DNA of 64,000 bases from NCBI RefSeq assembly GCF_011074955.1, contig NZ_WUQJ01000031.1, positions 124,001 to 188,000 on the forward strand, given 5' to 3'. The notes below the pieces were generated by a model that ran no database searches, was not told where the DNA came from, and saw only the letters and a list, made by a program, of their open reading frames with translations. The stretch comes from Marinobacter caseinilyticus. GTDB taxonomy: Bacteria; Pseudomonadota; Gammaproteobacteria; Pseudomonadales; Oleiphilaceae. A program made the position numbers and the translations under genes. Shown piece by piece: positions 24,220 to 33,384 of the stretch (its first letter is position 1; every line of letters begins with the position of its first letter).

Positions 24220-25683
24220 GTGAAGACGACTTCACTTCCATCATGGCCAATCCCAAGCCGACCCCCGATGTGGCTGGCCGCCGTTTTCCTATGCTTGTTA
24301 TCGGGTGCGCTGTTGCTGTCGTATTCCTTGCTGGCTCAGGAACGTTCTCGTCACACGGCTTTGGTGCTGACCGTTGACGGGGCCATTGGACCAGCCACAA
24401 TGGATTATGTGGTTCGCGGTATTCAGCGAGCCAAACAGGAAGACGCCGAGTTGGTTATTCTGCGCATTGATACTCCGGGGGGTCTGATGGAGTCGATGCG
24501 GGCCATCATCAAAGCCATGCTGGCCTCTCCTGTCCCCGTGGTTACCTATGTTTCTCCTCAGGGCGCCCGTGCCGCCAGTGCCGGGACCTATATCCTTTAT
24601 GGCAGCCACGTGGCGGCGATGGCTCCGGCAACTCACCTCGGGTCGGCAACACCGGTGCAAATGGGGGGCTTCCCCGGCGCGCCGAAGGAAGAGTCCGAAC
24701 CACCGCCAGATCAACAAACCGACCAATCCGACCCGTCCAAATCAACTGACTCAAAGCCCGACAAACGCCGGGGCGGCTCTCCTATGGAGCGCAAGGTGCT
24801 TGAGGACGCTGTCAGCTATATCCGCGAACTGGCGAACCATCATGGCCGCAACGCCGACTGGGCAGAGCAAGCTGTGCGCGAGGCCGTTAATCTGGGAGCG
24901 CGTGAAGCTTTGGAGCAAAACGTTATCGATGTGGTGGCGACCGACATAAACGATTTGTTGCGCCAGCTTGATGGGCGTCGCGTGGTGATGGCGCAGGGTC
25001 GTCGAACGCTCTCAACCCAGAATCTGGTGCTGACGCGTGTCGAAGCGGACTGGCGGACTCGCCTGCTGTCTGTAATCACCGATCCCAATGTTGCCTACTT
25101 TCTGATGATCATCGGCTTCTATGGCATCCTGTTCGAACTCTCAAGCCCGGGTAATCTGTTTCCTGGTGTTATTGGTGCCATCTGCCTACTGCTGGCGCTC
25201 TTTGCCTTCCAGGTCCTGTCGGTCAACTATGCCGGGCTCGCGCTGATCATTCTGGGCCTGGCCTTTATCGTGGGGGAAGCGTTCATGCCCAGTTTTGGCA
25301 TCTTGGGTGTGGGCGGCATCGTTGCGTTCATTGTCGGGTCCATTATTCTCATGGACGGCACCAATCAGCAGATTTCATTGCCCGTGATAGGTGGCACAGC
25401 CGCCGTTGCCGGTGGTTTTATGTTATGGACGATCACCCGTTTTGTGGGCCTTCGAAGGCACCATCCGGTCAGTGGTGTGGAGCATACGTTGCACCAGTCC
25501 GCCACGGCCCTGGAGTCGTTTACGCCAAAGGATGAGTATTACGTTGGCCATGTGCTTTTGTCCGGCGAGCGCTGGAAAGCGGTCAGTCCCGGGCCCGTCT
25601 CGAATGGCCAGCGATTAAAGGTGGATTCCATCGACGGGCTGACAGCTCGGGTTGTACCTGACACAACGGCTCGATCACGGTAA
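24220..25683 (+). CDS. Long NfeD-type membrane serine protease (ClpP-class)
   Basis: 487 residues from a GTG at 24220 that follows GGGAGG. A signal-like helix (MWLAAVFLCLLSGALLLSY) is followed by a ClpP-fold protease domain (about 45-235). The nucleophile serine is in ARAASAGTYI and a lysine in SPMERKVLEDAV is a candidate base. Several membrane helices follow (about 290-400), and the C-terminal OB-like NfeD domain starts near 425 (VGHVLLSGERWKAVSPG). In Pyrococcus, the homologous 1510-N cleaves the C-terminus of the adjacent slipin. The slipin gene at 25763 follows by 79 bases, so the pair is conserved here. An insert rich in P, D and S (PPPDQQTDQSDPSKSTDSKP) interrupts the protease domain and may be a flexible loop. 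Confidence 0.9.
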   Translation: MKTTSLPSWPIPSRPPMWLAAVFLCLLSGALLLSYSLLAQERSRHTALVLTVDGAIGPATMDYVVRGIQRAKQEDAELVILRIDTPGGLMESMRAIIKAMLASPVPVVTYVSPQGARAASAGTYILYGSHVAAMAPATHLGSATPVQMGGFPGAPKEESEPPPDQQTDQSDPSKSTDSKPDKRRGGSPMERKVLEDAVSYIRELANHHGRNADWAEQAVREAVNLGAREALEQNVIDVVATDINDLLRQLDGRRVVMAQGRRTLSTQNLVLTRVEADWRTRLLSVITDPNVAYFLMIIGFYGILFELSSPGNLFPGVIGAICLLLALFAFQVLSVNYAGLALIILGLAFIVGEAFMPSFGILGVGGIVAFIVGSIILMDGTNQQISLPVIGGTAAVAGGFMLWTITRFVGLRRHHPVSGVEHTLHQSATALESFTPKDEYYVGHVLLSGERWKAVSPGPVSNGQRLKVDSIDGLTARVVPDTTARSR

Positions 25684-25762
25684 GGGCGCCAACGGGCAAG
25701 CCCGCAACCCCCCCCCCTGATCGGAACGAGGCCGATGATGTCTCAACAAAGGAGGTCTCGCT

Positions 25763-26518
25763 ATGGGCAGTCTGTTTCCGTATCTCGCACCAATCATGAT
25801 TGTGCTGCTGATTCTTGGATCGGCGATTCGAATCCTGCCGGAGTATCAACGCGGCGTGGTGTTTTTTCTCGGACGCTTTCAGGGTGTCAAAGGACCGGGG
25901 CTCATTATCGTGATTCCAGGTATCCAGCAAATGACGCGGGTGGATTTACGGGTGATTACCCTGGATGTACCCAGTCAGGACTTAATTTCAAAGGACAATG
26001 TCACAGTGCGGGTAAACGCGGTTTTGTATTTCCGTGTTGTGGATCCGGAGCGTGCCATCATTCGGGTCGAAGACTTTGGTTCTGCAACCAGTCAGCTGTC
26101 GCAAACAACCTTGCGGTCGGTGTTGGGTAAACACGACCTGGATGAAATGCTATCGGAACGCGACAAGCTGAATGAGGATATCCAGGAGATCATTGACACT
26201 CAAACGGAAGAGTGGGGTATCAAGGTTTCCAATGTGGAAATTAAACACGTGGACCTGAACGAGTCGATGATTCGGGCTATTGCCCGTCAGGCTGAAGCCG
26301 AACGTGAGCGCCGGGCAAAGGTGATTCACGCCGAAGGCGAGTTGCAGGCCTCTCATAAACTGCTGGAGGCGGCAAAGGTCATGTCCGAGAATTCAGGAGC
26401 GATGAAGCTGCGTTATCTTCAGACACTGGCCGATATGAGTACCGGTAATACATCGACGGTCGTATTCCCGCTGCCCATCGATATGATCGGCAGTCTGGTG
26501 AAAGACCAAAAATCCTAG
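25763..26518 (+). CDS. Slipin, stomatin/prohibitin (SPFH) family
   Basis: 251 residues with a single N-terminal membrane segment (about 6-25) and an SPFH domain (about 30-190; [25 protein letters not shown], then [24 protein letters not shown]). A coiled coil follows ([21 protein letters not shown]). The strong AAAGGAGG site lies 8 bases before the ATG. It forms an operon with the NfeD-type protease; slipins build membrane oligomers and are the protease's known partner. The terminator at 26552 ends the unit. Confidence 0.94.
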   Translation: MGSLFPYLAPIMIVLLILGSAIRILPEYQRGVVFFLGRFQGVKGPGLIIVIPGIQQMTRVDLRVITLDVPSQDLISKDNVTVRVNAVLYFRVVDPERAIIRVEDFGSATSQLSQTTLRSVLGKHDLDEMLSERDKLNEDIQEIIDTQTEEWGIKVSNVEIKHVDLNESMIRAIARQAEAERERRAKVIHAEGELQASHKLLEAAKVMSENSGAMKLRYLQTLADMSTGNTSTVVFPLPIDMIGSLVKDQKS

Positions 26519-26551
26519 CGGCAAGCTCTGATCATGTGGGGGCGCAGGCAT

Positions 26552-26581
26552 AAAAAAAGGCCGGTGATAACCGGCCTTTTT
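26552..26581. terminator. Strong bidirectional terminator between slipin and Lpp-like gene
   Basis: AAAAAGGCCGG and CCGGCCTTTTT flank a TGATAA loop (26565-26570). Long A and T runs on the two sides let it serve both the plus-strand slipin operon and the minus-strand lipoprotein gene. Confidence 0.92.
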
Positions 26582-26596
26582 GCATTACCCACCAGA

Positions 26597-26878
26597 TTAC
26601 TTCTGGCTTGAACGCTCGAGCATGCGCTTGGCGCGCTCATTTGCTTCGTCAGCAGCTTTCTGAGCTGCCATCGCAGCGGCCAGAGCCTGTTCAGCTTTCT
26701 GCATTGCTGCATTGGCGCGGCTTTGGGCGCTGTTCGCGGTGTTCAGTGCGTTGTCCGCAGTTTGCTCAGCAGAGTTGGCAGAAGCGGTTGCTTCGTCCAG
26801 CGCGCCTTGGTCTGTGGTGGCACAGCCAGCAGTCAGTGCTGTAGCCAGTGCAATTCCAGCGATCGTCAATTTACGCAT
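26597..26878 (-). CDS. Lpp/OprI-like murein lipoprotein
   Basis: 93 residues from the ATG at 26878 (AGGGG eight bases upstream). The lipobox is LTAGC with the acylated cysteine at about residue 19. The mature part is an alanine-zipper helix with heptads like AEQTADNALNTANSAQSRA, and the last residue is lysine (ERSSQK). In Braun's lipoprotein this C-terminal lysine is linked to peptidoglycan by L,D-transpeptidases, two of which are in this window (23064 and 27091). Some other OprI proteins also end in lysine. It should be a highly abundant outer-membrane tether. A candidate promoter lies at 26985-27014. Confidence 0.9.
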   Translation of the reverse strand: MRKLTIAGIALATALTAGCATTDQGALDEATASANSAEQTADNALNTANSAQSRANAAMQKAEQALAAAMAAQKAADEANERAKRMLERSSQK

Positions 26879-26984
26879 GTTCAAATCCCCTAGTTAGTCG
26901 TTTTACTTCCTGTGACGCAGAAGTCTTTGTGTGCCAACGTCCTGTCGACGGTCCGGCCAACAAACGTTACCGGAATCGAACAAC

Positions 26985-27014
26985 AGTGTAGAGCACTCTG
27001 CAATGAAATGTTAA
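26985..27014 (-). promoter_or_regulatory. Candidate sigma-70 promoter for the Lpp-like gene
   Basis: Read on the minus strand: TTAACA (27014-27009), an 18-base spacer and TACACT (26990-26985). It lies about 110 bases before the ATG. The matches are imperfect but orientation and distance are right. Confidence 0.35.
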
Positions 27015-27018
27015 CCGC

Positions 27019-27040
27019 GGATACGTAAAAGTTCGTATCC
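27019..27040. repeat. Perfect 7-bp inverted repeat between Ldt and Lpp-like genes
   Basis: GGATACG (27019-27025) and CGTATCC (27034-27040) flank an 8-base centre, 50 bases after the transpeptidase stop and just upstream of the candidate promoter. It may be an operator or part of the transpeptidase 3' end; no T-tract follows. Confidence 0.4.
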
Positions 27041-27090
27041 AATTACATAAACGTAAGGAAACTTAAAGCGGATTCATTAACAGATTAAAA

Positions 27091-27639
27091 TTACGGCAAA
27101 ATTTTGATGGGAGTGCCATCGGCGACAAGTTGCCAGATCTCATCCATTTCTTCGTTGCTGACTGCAATACAACCATCCGTCCAGTCCAGGCCGACAAACG
27201 CAAAAGCCAGGTCGCCGGCATCGTTCGGCAGGCCGTGAATCATGATGGATCCACCGGGGTCCAGGCCCCAGGCCTCGGCCAGTGCCCGGTCCTGTTGATT
27301 GGGGTAGGACACGTGAATGGATTTGTAGTAATCACTGTTGGAATTGCGCCAGTCCAGCGTGTACTGGCCCTCTGGTGTGCGCTCATCACCCTCGAACAAC
27401 TTGTGTCCGGTCGGATTGTCCCCGAGACCAATTCGATAGCTGCGTACTACGTCTTCCCCGGACATCAGGTACAGACGCCTTTCTTGCTTGCGAATCAGTA
27501 CCTGGTTCACCGATGTGCCGTCTTGCATGGCACTGACATTGAGTTCCGAGGCGGCAGCCGGCATTGACAGCATCAAGCCAATCAGCAGCGCGGCCAGGCA
27601 CGCACCAGAGAACCTTGGGAGGTGGGGAATTGAAAGCAT
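27091..27639 (-). CDS. L,D-transpeptidase (YkuD), YafK-like
   Basis: 182 residues. An N-terminal segment (about 10-30) looks like a signal peptide (ACLAALLIGLMLSMPAAASELN). The catalytic domain includes HGLPNDAG and the active-site motif DWTDGCIAVSNEEMDEIW with the reactive cysteine, as in the YafK/DpaA group. E. coli YafK releases Lpp from peptidoglycan; other Ldt enzymes attach it. Together with the lipoprotein 213 bp away this suggests local control of Lpp anchoring, but the direction of reaction cannot be read from sequence alone. Confidence 0.9.
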   Translation of the reverse strand: MLSIPHLPRFSGACLAALLIGLMLSMPAAASELNVSAMQDGTSVNQVLIRKQERRLYLMSGEDVVRSYRIGLGDNPTGHKLFEGDERTPEGQYTLDWRNSNSDYYKSIHVSYPNQQDRALAEAWGLDPGGSIMIHGLPNDAGDLAFAFVGLDWTDGCIAVSNEEMDEIWQLVADGTPIKILP

Positions 27640-27713
27640 AACTTACCAATAGTTAATTTAAAGATTACGACAGTTTATAGCACAGTCGCCGAGTTTCGCG
27701 AACTGGGTCTTTG

Positions 27714-28718
27714 TTACGGATGTTGTCCGTTTGTTGTGCTGACAAGACTGGCGTAAAGATGTTTATCCAGCACCGAGACGTCCAGCGCCGGACTGATGAT
27801 CTCCAGTCGGGATTCGCTGCCCGCAGGCGCATCAAGTAGTGTCACGGCGCCATCAACGGCGTTCACTGAGAGCCAGCCTACCGTGGTGCGAACGACACCT
27901 TTCACTCGTTCCAGGCGAGCATCGTGGGCCAGGTTAAACAGCCGCTCAGCATCGAAGACCCGAGCCGGGTGAATGCGCCAGCCCACACTGGTATAGCCTT
28001 CCCCTTGACTGGCGATGCACTGCCAGGGTTTCAATTCCACGGATAGAGCTTCTTTGGTCATGGCAGAGGCGGCGGCCGGGTGCTGGTGGCTGAGAGGAAA
28101 ACGGCTGGCACGCTTGCCAAAATCATCCAGCAGCCAAGCCAAATCCACTTGCCCATGGTGGGTATGAGCGACCAAGCGCTTCGCTGGCTGCCAGGTTGCG
28201 GCCCAATCATCAAATGCGCGCAGTTGCACGGGGCTGGCTACGTCTGTCTTATTCGCAATCAACAGGTCCGCGACCGCTACCTGATCCTGGAACTGGCGGT
28301 TTTCCCGCACCCTGGGGTCGTCCAGACGCCTCGGATCCACTAGGCACACGGCCGTTTTTAACGCCAGTACGCCAGCGTAAAACTCTCCGGTCAGGGTGTT
28401 AATGACTTGGGCCGGATGACCGAGCCCCGTGGGTTCTATGAACAGACGATCGGGTTTCGCCTCGGCGATCAGGCGGTTGAGGCCCACTTGCATGGGCACT
28501 CCTGCGACACAACACATGCAACCGCCGGGGATTTCGCTGATTACCGCGCCCTGGCCTGCCAGTAACGCACCGTCGATGCCGACCTCGCCAAATTCGTTGA
28601 CCAGCACGGCCCAGGTCTCATGCTCGGGCTTTTGGCTCAGCAAATGCAGAATGCTGGTGGTTTTGCCGGCGCCGAGAAAGCCAAGTACCAGGTGAGTGGG
28701 GATGGCGGATCGAATCAT
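27714..28718 (-). CDS. yeiR: YeiR-like G3E GTPase (COG0523 / CobW)
   Basis: 334 residues. The P-loop is GFLGAGKTTSI (residues about 13-23). The metal-binding motif GGCMCC occurs at about 65-70, followed by the switch region. The NKTD motif (about 156-159) recognises guanine. The N-terminal half closely resembles the remembered E. coli YeiR sequence (VNEFGEVGIDGALL, PTGLGHP). A C-terminal CobW_C domain follows. YeiR-type proteins bind zinc and are thought to act as metal chaperones. It overlaps nhaP2 by 4 bp (ATGA), so the two genes are translationally coupled. Confidence 0.93.
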   Translation of the reverse strand: MIRSAIPTHLVLGFLGAGKTTSILHLLSQKPEHETWAVLVNEFGEVGIDGALLAGQGAVISEIPGGCMCCVAGVPMQVGLNRLIAEAKPDRLFIEPTGLGHPAQVINTLTGEFYAGVLALKTAVCLVDPRRLDDPRVRENRQFQDQVAVADLLIANKTDVASPVQLRAFDDWAATWQPAKRLVAHTHHGQVDLAWLLDDFGKRASRFPLSHQHPAAASAMTKEALSVELKPWQCIASQGEGYTSVGWRIHPARVFDAERLFNLAHDARLERVKGVVRTTVGWLSVNAVDGAVTLLDAPAGSESRLEIISPALDVSVLDKHLYASLVSTTNGQHP

Positions 28719-30442
28719 GGGGTACGTTTCTCTTCTATCATTTTAAGCCCAACCTTGGTCACCTGGTCGGCCTCGGTGGCTCTTGCCACCAGAGTGACCG
28801 GACCAACGACCACCTTGTCGCCCACCACCGGGTGGCCCTTGGTCCGGCGGGCAAAGCAGGCGGCCAGTGAGAGTTCCGGTGGCAGTTCATCGAATTCAAT
28901 ACCGTACACTTGCTCGACATCCCCCAGCAACGCGTCGCCATTGAGTACAAAGTCGCCAAAGAACGCCCGTTCCGCGAGGTGCTTGGGCACGTGGCGGCCA
29001 GACAGGGATTTGCCCAACTCACCGAGAACAGAAGGTGTCGCGAAGACTGCGACCACATCACCGCTGGACACCGTCATGTCTGGCTCCGGCTGGTGACAGG
29101 TACGGTCTCGGAAGACCCCGGCAATGGCTGTGTTGTCCGGCAAATTCAGCTGGCTCAGTGGCCGCGCCCTCTGCCATGGCTCTCCGCGCAGCGGAAACAG
29201 CATTAATTCATGATCGCCCGCGGCCGCCACATCCAGCGGCAGACGGCGGAAGGGCTCGTTGCCGGCGGGGACCTCCAGCTTCAGCATGCGGGCCAGCGGC
29301 GCCAGGGACATGCCCTGCACCACCAGCGACACCAGCACCACGAAGAAGGCAATGTGGAAAATATGGCGGGCTTCGGGTAATTCCGCAATCACCGGAAACA
29401 GTGCCAGCACGATCGGCACCGCCCCGCGTAGGCCAACCCAGCTGATAAAGGCCAGCTCGCGCCGGTTGAATCCAAAGGGCCAGAGCGTCATCAGCACCGC
29501 CAGCGGTCGGGCGACAAAAATCAGTACCAGGGCCAGCACCAGCCCGCCGCCGATCAGTGGCAAGAGCTCGCTGGGGCTCACCAGCAGTCCCAACATCAGG
29601 AACAGGCACAGCTGGGCCAGCCAGGCCAGGCCATCGTGCACCTGTAAAATCATCGGCATCATGCGCACCGAGCGGTTACCGATCACGACCCCGGCCAGAT
29701 AGATGGCAAGAAAGCCACTGCCGCCCATTTCGTTGGCGCCGGCAAACACGCACATGCCGGCGGCGACCACCAGCAATGGGTACAGTGAGGGGGTCAGGCG
29801 CATCCGGTTGGCCATTGCGACAATCACCAAGCCCCCAAGCACCCCGACGGCACTGCCAATACCAAACTGCAGCACCAGTAACAGCAAGCTGTTCCACAAC
29901 GATCCGACGCCCTGGCTCTCGATGATCATTAACAGCATCAGGGTTAGGAAAATGGCCATCGGGTCGTTGCTACCGGACTCAATTTCCAGGGTGGCACTGA
30001 CCCGCTCGTTCAGGTGCAGGCCATGGCCTTGCAACAGCGAGAACACTGCCGCCGCATCGGTGGACGACACAATGGCCCCGATCAGCAGCGCCGTCAGCCA
30101 GTGCAGATCAAACAACCAGTAGGCCGTCAGTCCGGCCAGCAAGGCGGTAATGAGTACCCCAATGGTGGCCAGCACCAGGGCTGGCTTGAGGCCAACGCGG
30201 AAGGTTTCCGCCCGGGTGCGCATGCCGCCATCAAGCAGGATCACCGCCAGCGCCAGATTGGCGATCAGAAAGGCGAGATTGAAATCATCAAAACGAATGC
30301 CACCGGCGCCGTCCTCCCCCATCAGCATGCCGACAACCAGGAAAATCAGCAGCACCGGCAATCCCAGCCGACTGGAGAGCGGGCTGAGCAAAATACTCAT
30401 CACCAACATGAGGGCGCCGAGAAGAATCACGGTGGTAGGCAT
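28715..30442 (-). CDS. nhaP2: NhaP2-type K+/H+ antiporter with TrkA-C and CorC domains
   Basis: 575 residues. About twelve membrane helices (residues 1-390) show the CPA1 core, including SSTDAAAVFSLL and ESGSNDPMA, which include the acidic residues used in transport. Then come a TrkA-C-like domain (about 400-485, with DVVAVFATP) and a CorC/HlyC-type region near the C-terminus. Such proteins export K+ in exchange for H+ in low-osmolarity or high-K+ conditions, as in CvrA. Translationally coupled to the yeiR-like gene downstream, suggesting a shared cation-related role. Confidence 0.93.
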   Translation of the reverse strand: MPTTVILLGALMLVMSILLSPLSSRLGLPVLLIFLVVGMLMGEDGAGGIRFDDFNLAFLIANLALAVILLDGGMRTRAETFRVGLKPALVLATIGVLITALLAGLTAYWLFDLHWLTALLIGAIVSSTDAAAVFSLLQGHGLHLNERVSATLEIESGSNDPMAIFLTLMLLMIIESQGVGSLWNSLLLLVLQFGIGSAVGVLGGLVIVAMANRMRLTPSLYPLLVVAAGMCVFAGANEMGGSGFLAIYLAGVVIGNRSVRMMPMILQVHDGLAWLAQLCLFLMLGLLVSPSELLPLIGGGLVLALVLIFVARPLAVLMTLWPFGFNRRELAFISWVGLRGAVPIVLALFPVIAELPEARHIFHIAFFVVLVSLVVQGMSLAPLARMLKLEVPAGNEPFRRLPLDVAAAGDHELMLFPLRGEPWQRARPLSQLNLPDNTAIAGVFRDRTCHQPEPDMTVSSGDVVAVFATPSVLGELGKSLSGRHVPKHLAERAFFGDFVLNGDALLGDVEQVYGIEFDELPPELSLAACFARRTKGHPVVGDKVVVGPVTLVARATEADQVTKVGLKMIEEKRTP

Positions 30443-30539
30443 GGGGGCTCCGGTTGCGTCGTCACCTCATCATAACAGCTTGATTCGCCGGGTCATGGTG
30501 TCTTCGTTGTGGCCCCATAAAAAAGATCTTGGTCTGCGC

Positions 30540-30568
30540 TTGTTGGATAATCCGGGCAGGCCTATAGT
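30540..30568 (+). promoter_or_regulatory. Promoter of the tRNA-Gly gene
   Basis: TTGTTG (30540-30545), a 17-base spacer and TATAGT (30563-30568), placed 16 bases before the tRNA 5' end. Spacing is ideal for sigma-70. Confidence 0.65.
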
Positions 30569-30584
30569 GTGGTGGCAGTGAGCG

Positions 30585-30658
30585 GCGGGTGTAGCTCAAT
30601 GGTAGAGCAGAAGCTTCCCAAGCTTAAGACGAGGGTTCGATTCCCTTCACCCGCTCCA
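30585..30658 (+). tRNA. tRNA-Gly, anticodon CCC
   Basis: The cloverleaf reads: acceptor GCGGGTG paired with CACCCGC, D-arm GCTC/GAGC, anticodon loop TTCCCAA (anticodon CCC), T-arm GAGGG TTCGATT CCCTT, discriminator T and encoded CCA. It is 74 bases with CCA. One odd point is position 27-43 of the anticodon stem, which reads G-A instead of a pair. The convergent gene stops two bases after the tRNA end. The hairpin CAGGC-TTGT-GCCTG at 30662-30675 could form in the transcript. Confidence 0.95.
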
Positions 30659-30660
30659 AA

Positions 30661-31626
30661 TCAGGCTTGTGCCTGCTGCCCCTTCGATTCCACCTCCGTA
30701 CTGTCCAGATCCTGGTGGCTGTGGCTCAATTCCGGTGGCCCGCAGACCATCAACACGCGCTGTTTCAAACTCAGGCCTGGCCGGCTCAGGTCCGCAAACA
30801 TAGCCTTCCATTCATGGAAATTCAGCACCAATGGGTTATGGGTGCGGATGGGTCGTGGAATGCCATAGTCCGGGCGTGCCTCCTCCTCGACGAAGGTGCC
30901 GAACAGTCGATCCCAGAGGATCAGGATGCCGCCGTAGTTACGATCAATGTACTCGCCGTTGCGGCCGTGGTGGGCCCGGTGATGGGAAGGCGTGTTCAGC
31001 AGCCATTCCAGTGGCCCCAGTTTTCCGACGGTTTGGGTGTGGATGAAGAACTGGTAAGCCAGACTGATGGCGACCGTGAAGATAACGGTTTCCGGGGGGA
31101 ATCCGATCAGCACAATGGGTAGCCAGAACAGCCACATGCCGGTAATTGGGTAGGTGATGCTCTGTCGAAACGCGGTAGAGAGGTTGAGTTTTTCCGAGGA
31201 ATGGTGCACTACGTGCGAGCACCAGAACAGCCGAACGCGGTGGTGCGCGCGATGGAACCAGTAGTAGAAGAAATCCTGCACCACGAACAACAGGGCAACG
31301 GTCCAGGCATTGAACGGAATATCAAACAGGCGGATATCGAAAAAAGCATTGTAGACCACAACGGTCAGCAAGGCGGCCAGCACGTCGCTGGCTTGATAAA
31401 GCCCCGCCAGGGTGATGTTGCTGAGGGTGTCGGCCCAGGTGTAGTGAGCGGACGAATAGTCAGCGGATGAATGGTGGACGGATGTCGGATTGGCGGGCGA
31501 CTTGCGGCGGTGATTACGCAAGTGCCAGAACTCGGCAGCCATGGCCAATAGAAAGGCCGGCGCCAGCGCCAGTGTGACCAGGTGAGGGTCAAAACCGAGT
31601 ATGTCGGTCAGCGGTGTGGGTGTCAT
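30661..31626 (-). CDS. Sterol desaturase / fatty acid hydroxylase superfamily membrane enzyme
   Basis: 321 residues. The eight-histidine di-iron set is visible: HRAHHR (about 133-138), HVVHH with SSEK (about 145-151) and HHRAHH (about 238-243), spaced as usual by membrane helices. Five or so hydrophobic segments are seen. Such enzymes hydroxylate or desaturate lipids using O2. The substrate (sterol-like, hopanoid, carotenoid or fatty acid) is not determined by sequence. The gene is convergent with the tRNA and ends two bases from its CCA. Confidence 0.88.
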   Translation of the reverse strand: MTPTPLTDILGFDPHLVTLALAPAFLLAMAAEFWHLRNHRRKSPANPTSVHHSSADYSSAHYTWADTLSNITLAGLYQASDVLAALLTVVVYNAFFDIRLFDIPFNAWTVALLFVVQDFFYYWFHRAHHRVRLFWCSHVVHHSSEKLNLSTAFRQSITYPITGMWLFWLPIVLIGFPPETVIFTVAISLAYQFFIHTQTVGKLGPLEWLLNTPSHHRAHHGRNGEYIDRNYGGILILWDRLFGTFVEEEARPDYGIPRPIRTHNPLVLNFHEWKAMFADLSRPGLSLKQRVLMVCGPPELSHSHQDLDSTEVESKGQQAQA

Positions 31627-31770
31627 AGATCAGACTCGGAAACGACTCATGACACCCAGTATCGCACTCAATTCGCGTTTTTGCGTTGACCGATTCCGAC
31701 CAATTGCCTGACCAATCCCGCCACGGAGCCAGTGTCTCGTCGGGTTAACGGCACGATTCACCGCGTGGCA

Positions 31771-33081
31771 TTAGTGCAGTTTGAGGCGCGGGTGCATGGC
31801 GCGGCTGATTCGGTCCATCAGCCAGATGACGCCGGTACGGAGCAACCCGTGCAGGGCGACCTGGTGCATGCGGTACAGCGAGAGGTAGAACAACCGCGCC
31901 ACGCGGCCCTCAATGTACATGCTGCGGCCGGACAGGTTGCCCATCAGGTTTCCGACCGTGGTGTAACGGCTGAAGTTGATCAGTGAGCCGTAATCGCTGT
32001 AGACAAAAGGCACCGCAGCTTTATTGTCGAGTCGATTGACCAGTGTCTTGAAGAGGGTATCGGCTTGCTGGTGGGCGGCTTGCGCTCGGGGTGGCACCGG
32101 CCGGTCCGAATCTGGCTGTGGGCACGCGGCACAGTCGCCAAAGGCAAAGACGTTTGAATCGACCGTGGTCTGCAGGGTTTGCTCCACCTGCAACTGGTTG
32201 CTGCGATTGGTTTCCAGGCCCGTCAGGTTGGCCAGAAATGCCGGTGCCTTGATGCCCGCTGCCCAGATCGTCATGGTGGAGTCGAGTTCAGTGCCGTCCC
32301 GCAACACCACGGTCTGGGGCTTCACTTCGCTGACCGGCTGACCCGTCAGCACCCGCACATTCTGGTGCTCTAATTCCCGTGAAGCGGCCTTGGACAGTCG
32401 GGGTGGTAGCGCTGGCAAAATACGGTCGGCCGCCTCGATCACCGTAATGGTCACATCCGAAGGCTGCAGTTTGCTCATACCGTAAACCGGTAGTTCCCGT
32501 GATGCCAGCCGGAGCTCGGCGGCCAGTTCCACTCCAGTGGCCCCGGCGCCGATGATGGTGATCGGCAGCTCATGGTTGTCGCCGTTTCGGGCGTCGTAAT
32601 TTTTACGCAGAAAGGCGTTCAGCATCAGGTTGTGAAAACGCCGGGCCTGGGCGAGGCTATCGATAAACAGGCAGTGATCCTGAGCGCCAGGTGTGCCAAA
32701 GTCGTTCGCTGTGCTGCCTACGGCGATCACCAGGGTGTCATAGGGCAGGCAACGCTCAGGTACTACCTCAGTACCGTCTTCATCGTAAAAGGGCTCCAGG
32801 GTGAGCTCACGGGCGTCTCGATCCAGCCCCGACATACGGCCCAGTTGAAATTCGTAGTGGTGCTGGCGGGCGTGGGCGCGAAAATTGATTTCGTTGGCGT
32901 TGGCATCCAGGGACCCGGCCGCAACCTCGTGCAGCAAGGGTTTCCACACATGGGTCAACACAGCGTCAACCAGCGTGATTCGGGCCTTTTGTTTTTTCCC
33001 GAGTTTGTTGCCAAGACGGGTCGCAAGTTCCAGGCCGCCAGCGCCACCGCCGACCACCACAATGTGATGCAACGTTTCCAT
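31771..33081 (-). CDS. ndh: Type II NADH dehydrogenase (NDH-2)
   Basis: About 436 residues from the ATG at 33081 (METLHHIVVVGGGAGGLELATRLG). The frame stays open to 33249, but AGGA lies before 33081 and the FAD-binding GxGxxG motif should come within the first 20 residues. A second dinucleotide-binding motif occurs at about 165-175 (ITIIGAGATGVELAAELR). The C-terminus has a hydrophobic/amphipathic membrane-anchor region (RMHQVALHGLLRTGVIWLMDRI). The enzyme passes electrons from NADH to quinone without pumping protons. Single gene, on the minus strand. Confidence 0.94.
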   Translation of the reverse strand: METLHHIVVVGGGAGGLELATRLGNKLGKKQKARITLVDAVLTHVWKPLLHEVAAGSLDANANEINFRAHARQHHYEFQLGRMSGLDRDARELTLEPFYDEDGTEVVPERCLPYDTLVIAVGSTANDFGTPGAQDHCLFIDSLAQARRFHNLMLNAFLRKNYDARNGDNHELPITIIGAGATGVELAAELRLASRELPVYGMSKLQPSDVTITVIEAADRILPALPPRLSKAASRELEHQNVRVLTGQPVSEVKPQTVVLRDGTELDSTMTIWAAGIKAPAFLANLTGLETNRSNQLQVEQTLQTTVDSNVFAFGDCAACPQPDSDRPVPPRAQAAHQQADTLFKTLVNRLDNKAAVPFVYSDYGSLINFSRYTTVGNLMGNLSGRSMYIEGRVARLFYLSLYRMHQVALHGLLRTGVIWLMDRISRAMHPRLKLH

Positions 33082-33384
33082 AACAGCTATCCTGTAAGTA
33101 AAGACAGGCAAAAGCTCTGGTTGTGCAAAGTTTTTGGCTCTCTCGACTTGAGACGCTGTGAATGCTTGTATTGCAGCCATCGGCGATGCCAGACGTGGCT
33201 CCCGTGACCGGTGGGCACATGCCGGCGGACAACGGGGCCTCATCCACAAAGGGCCGGGCTATCGTATCGTGATGGGAGGGTTCGAACAATCCGGTCACGG
33301 TACTGGACATCGTCGTCACGGGCTTGTTAAAAAAAAACAGCCAGTAGCAACCGCCCGCTGCCAACATTTGAAAAGGAGTCTGAA

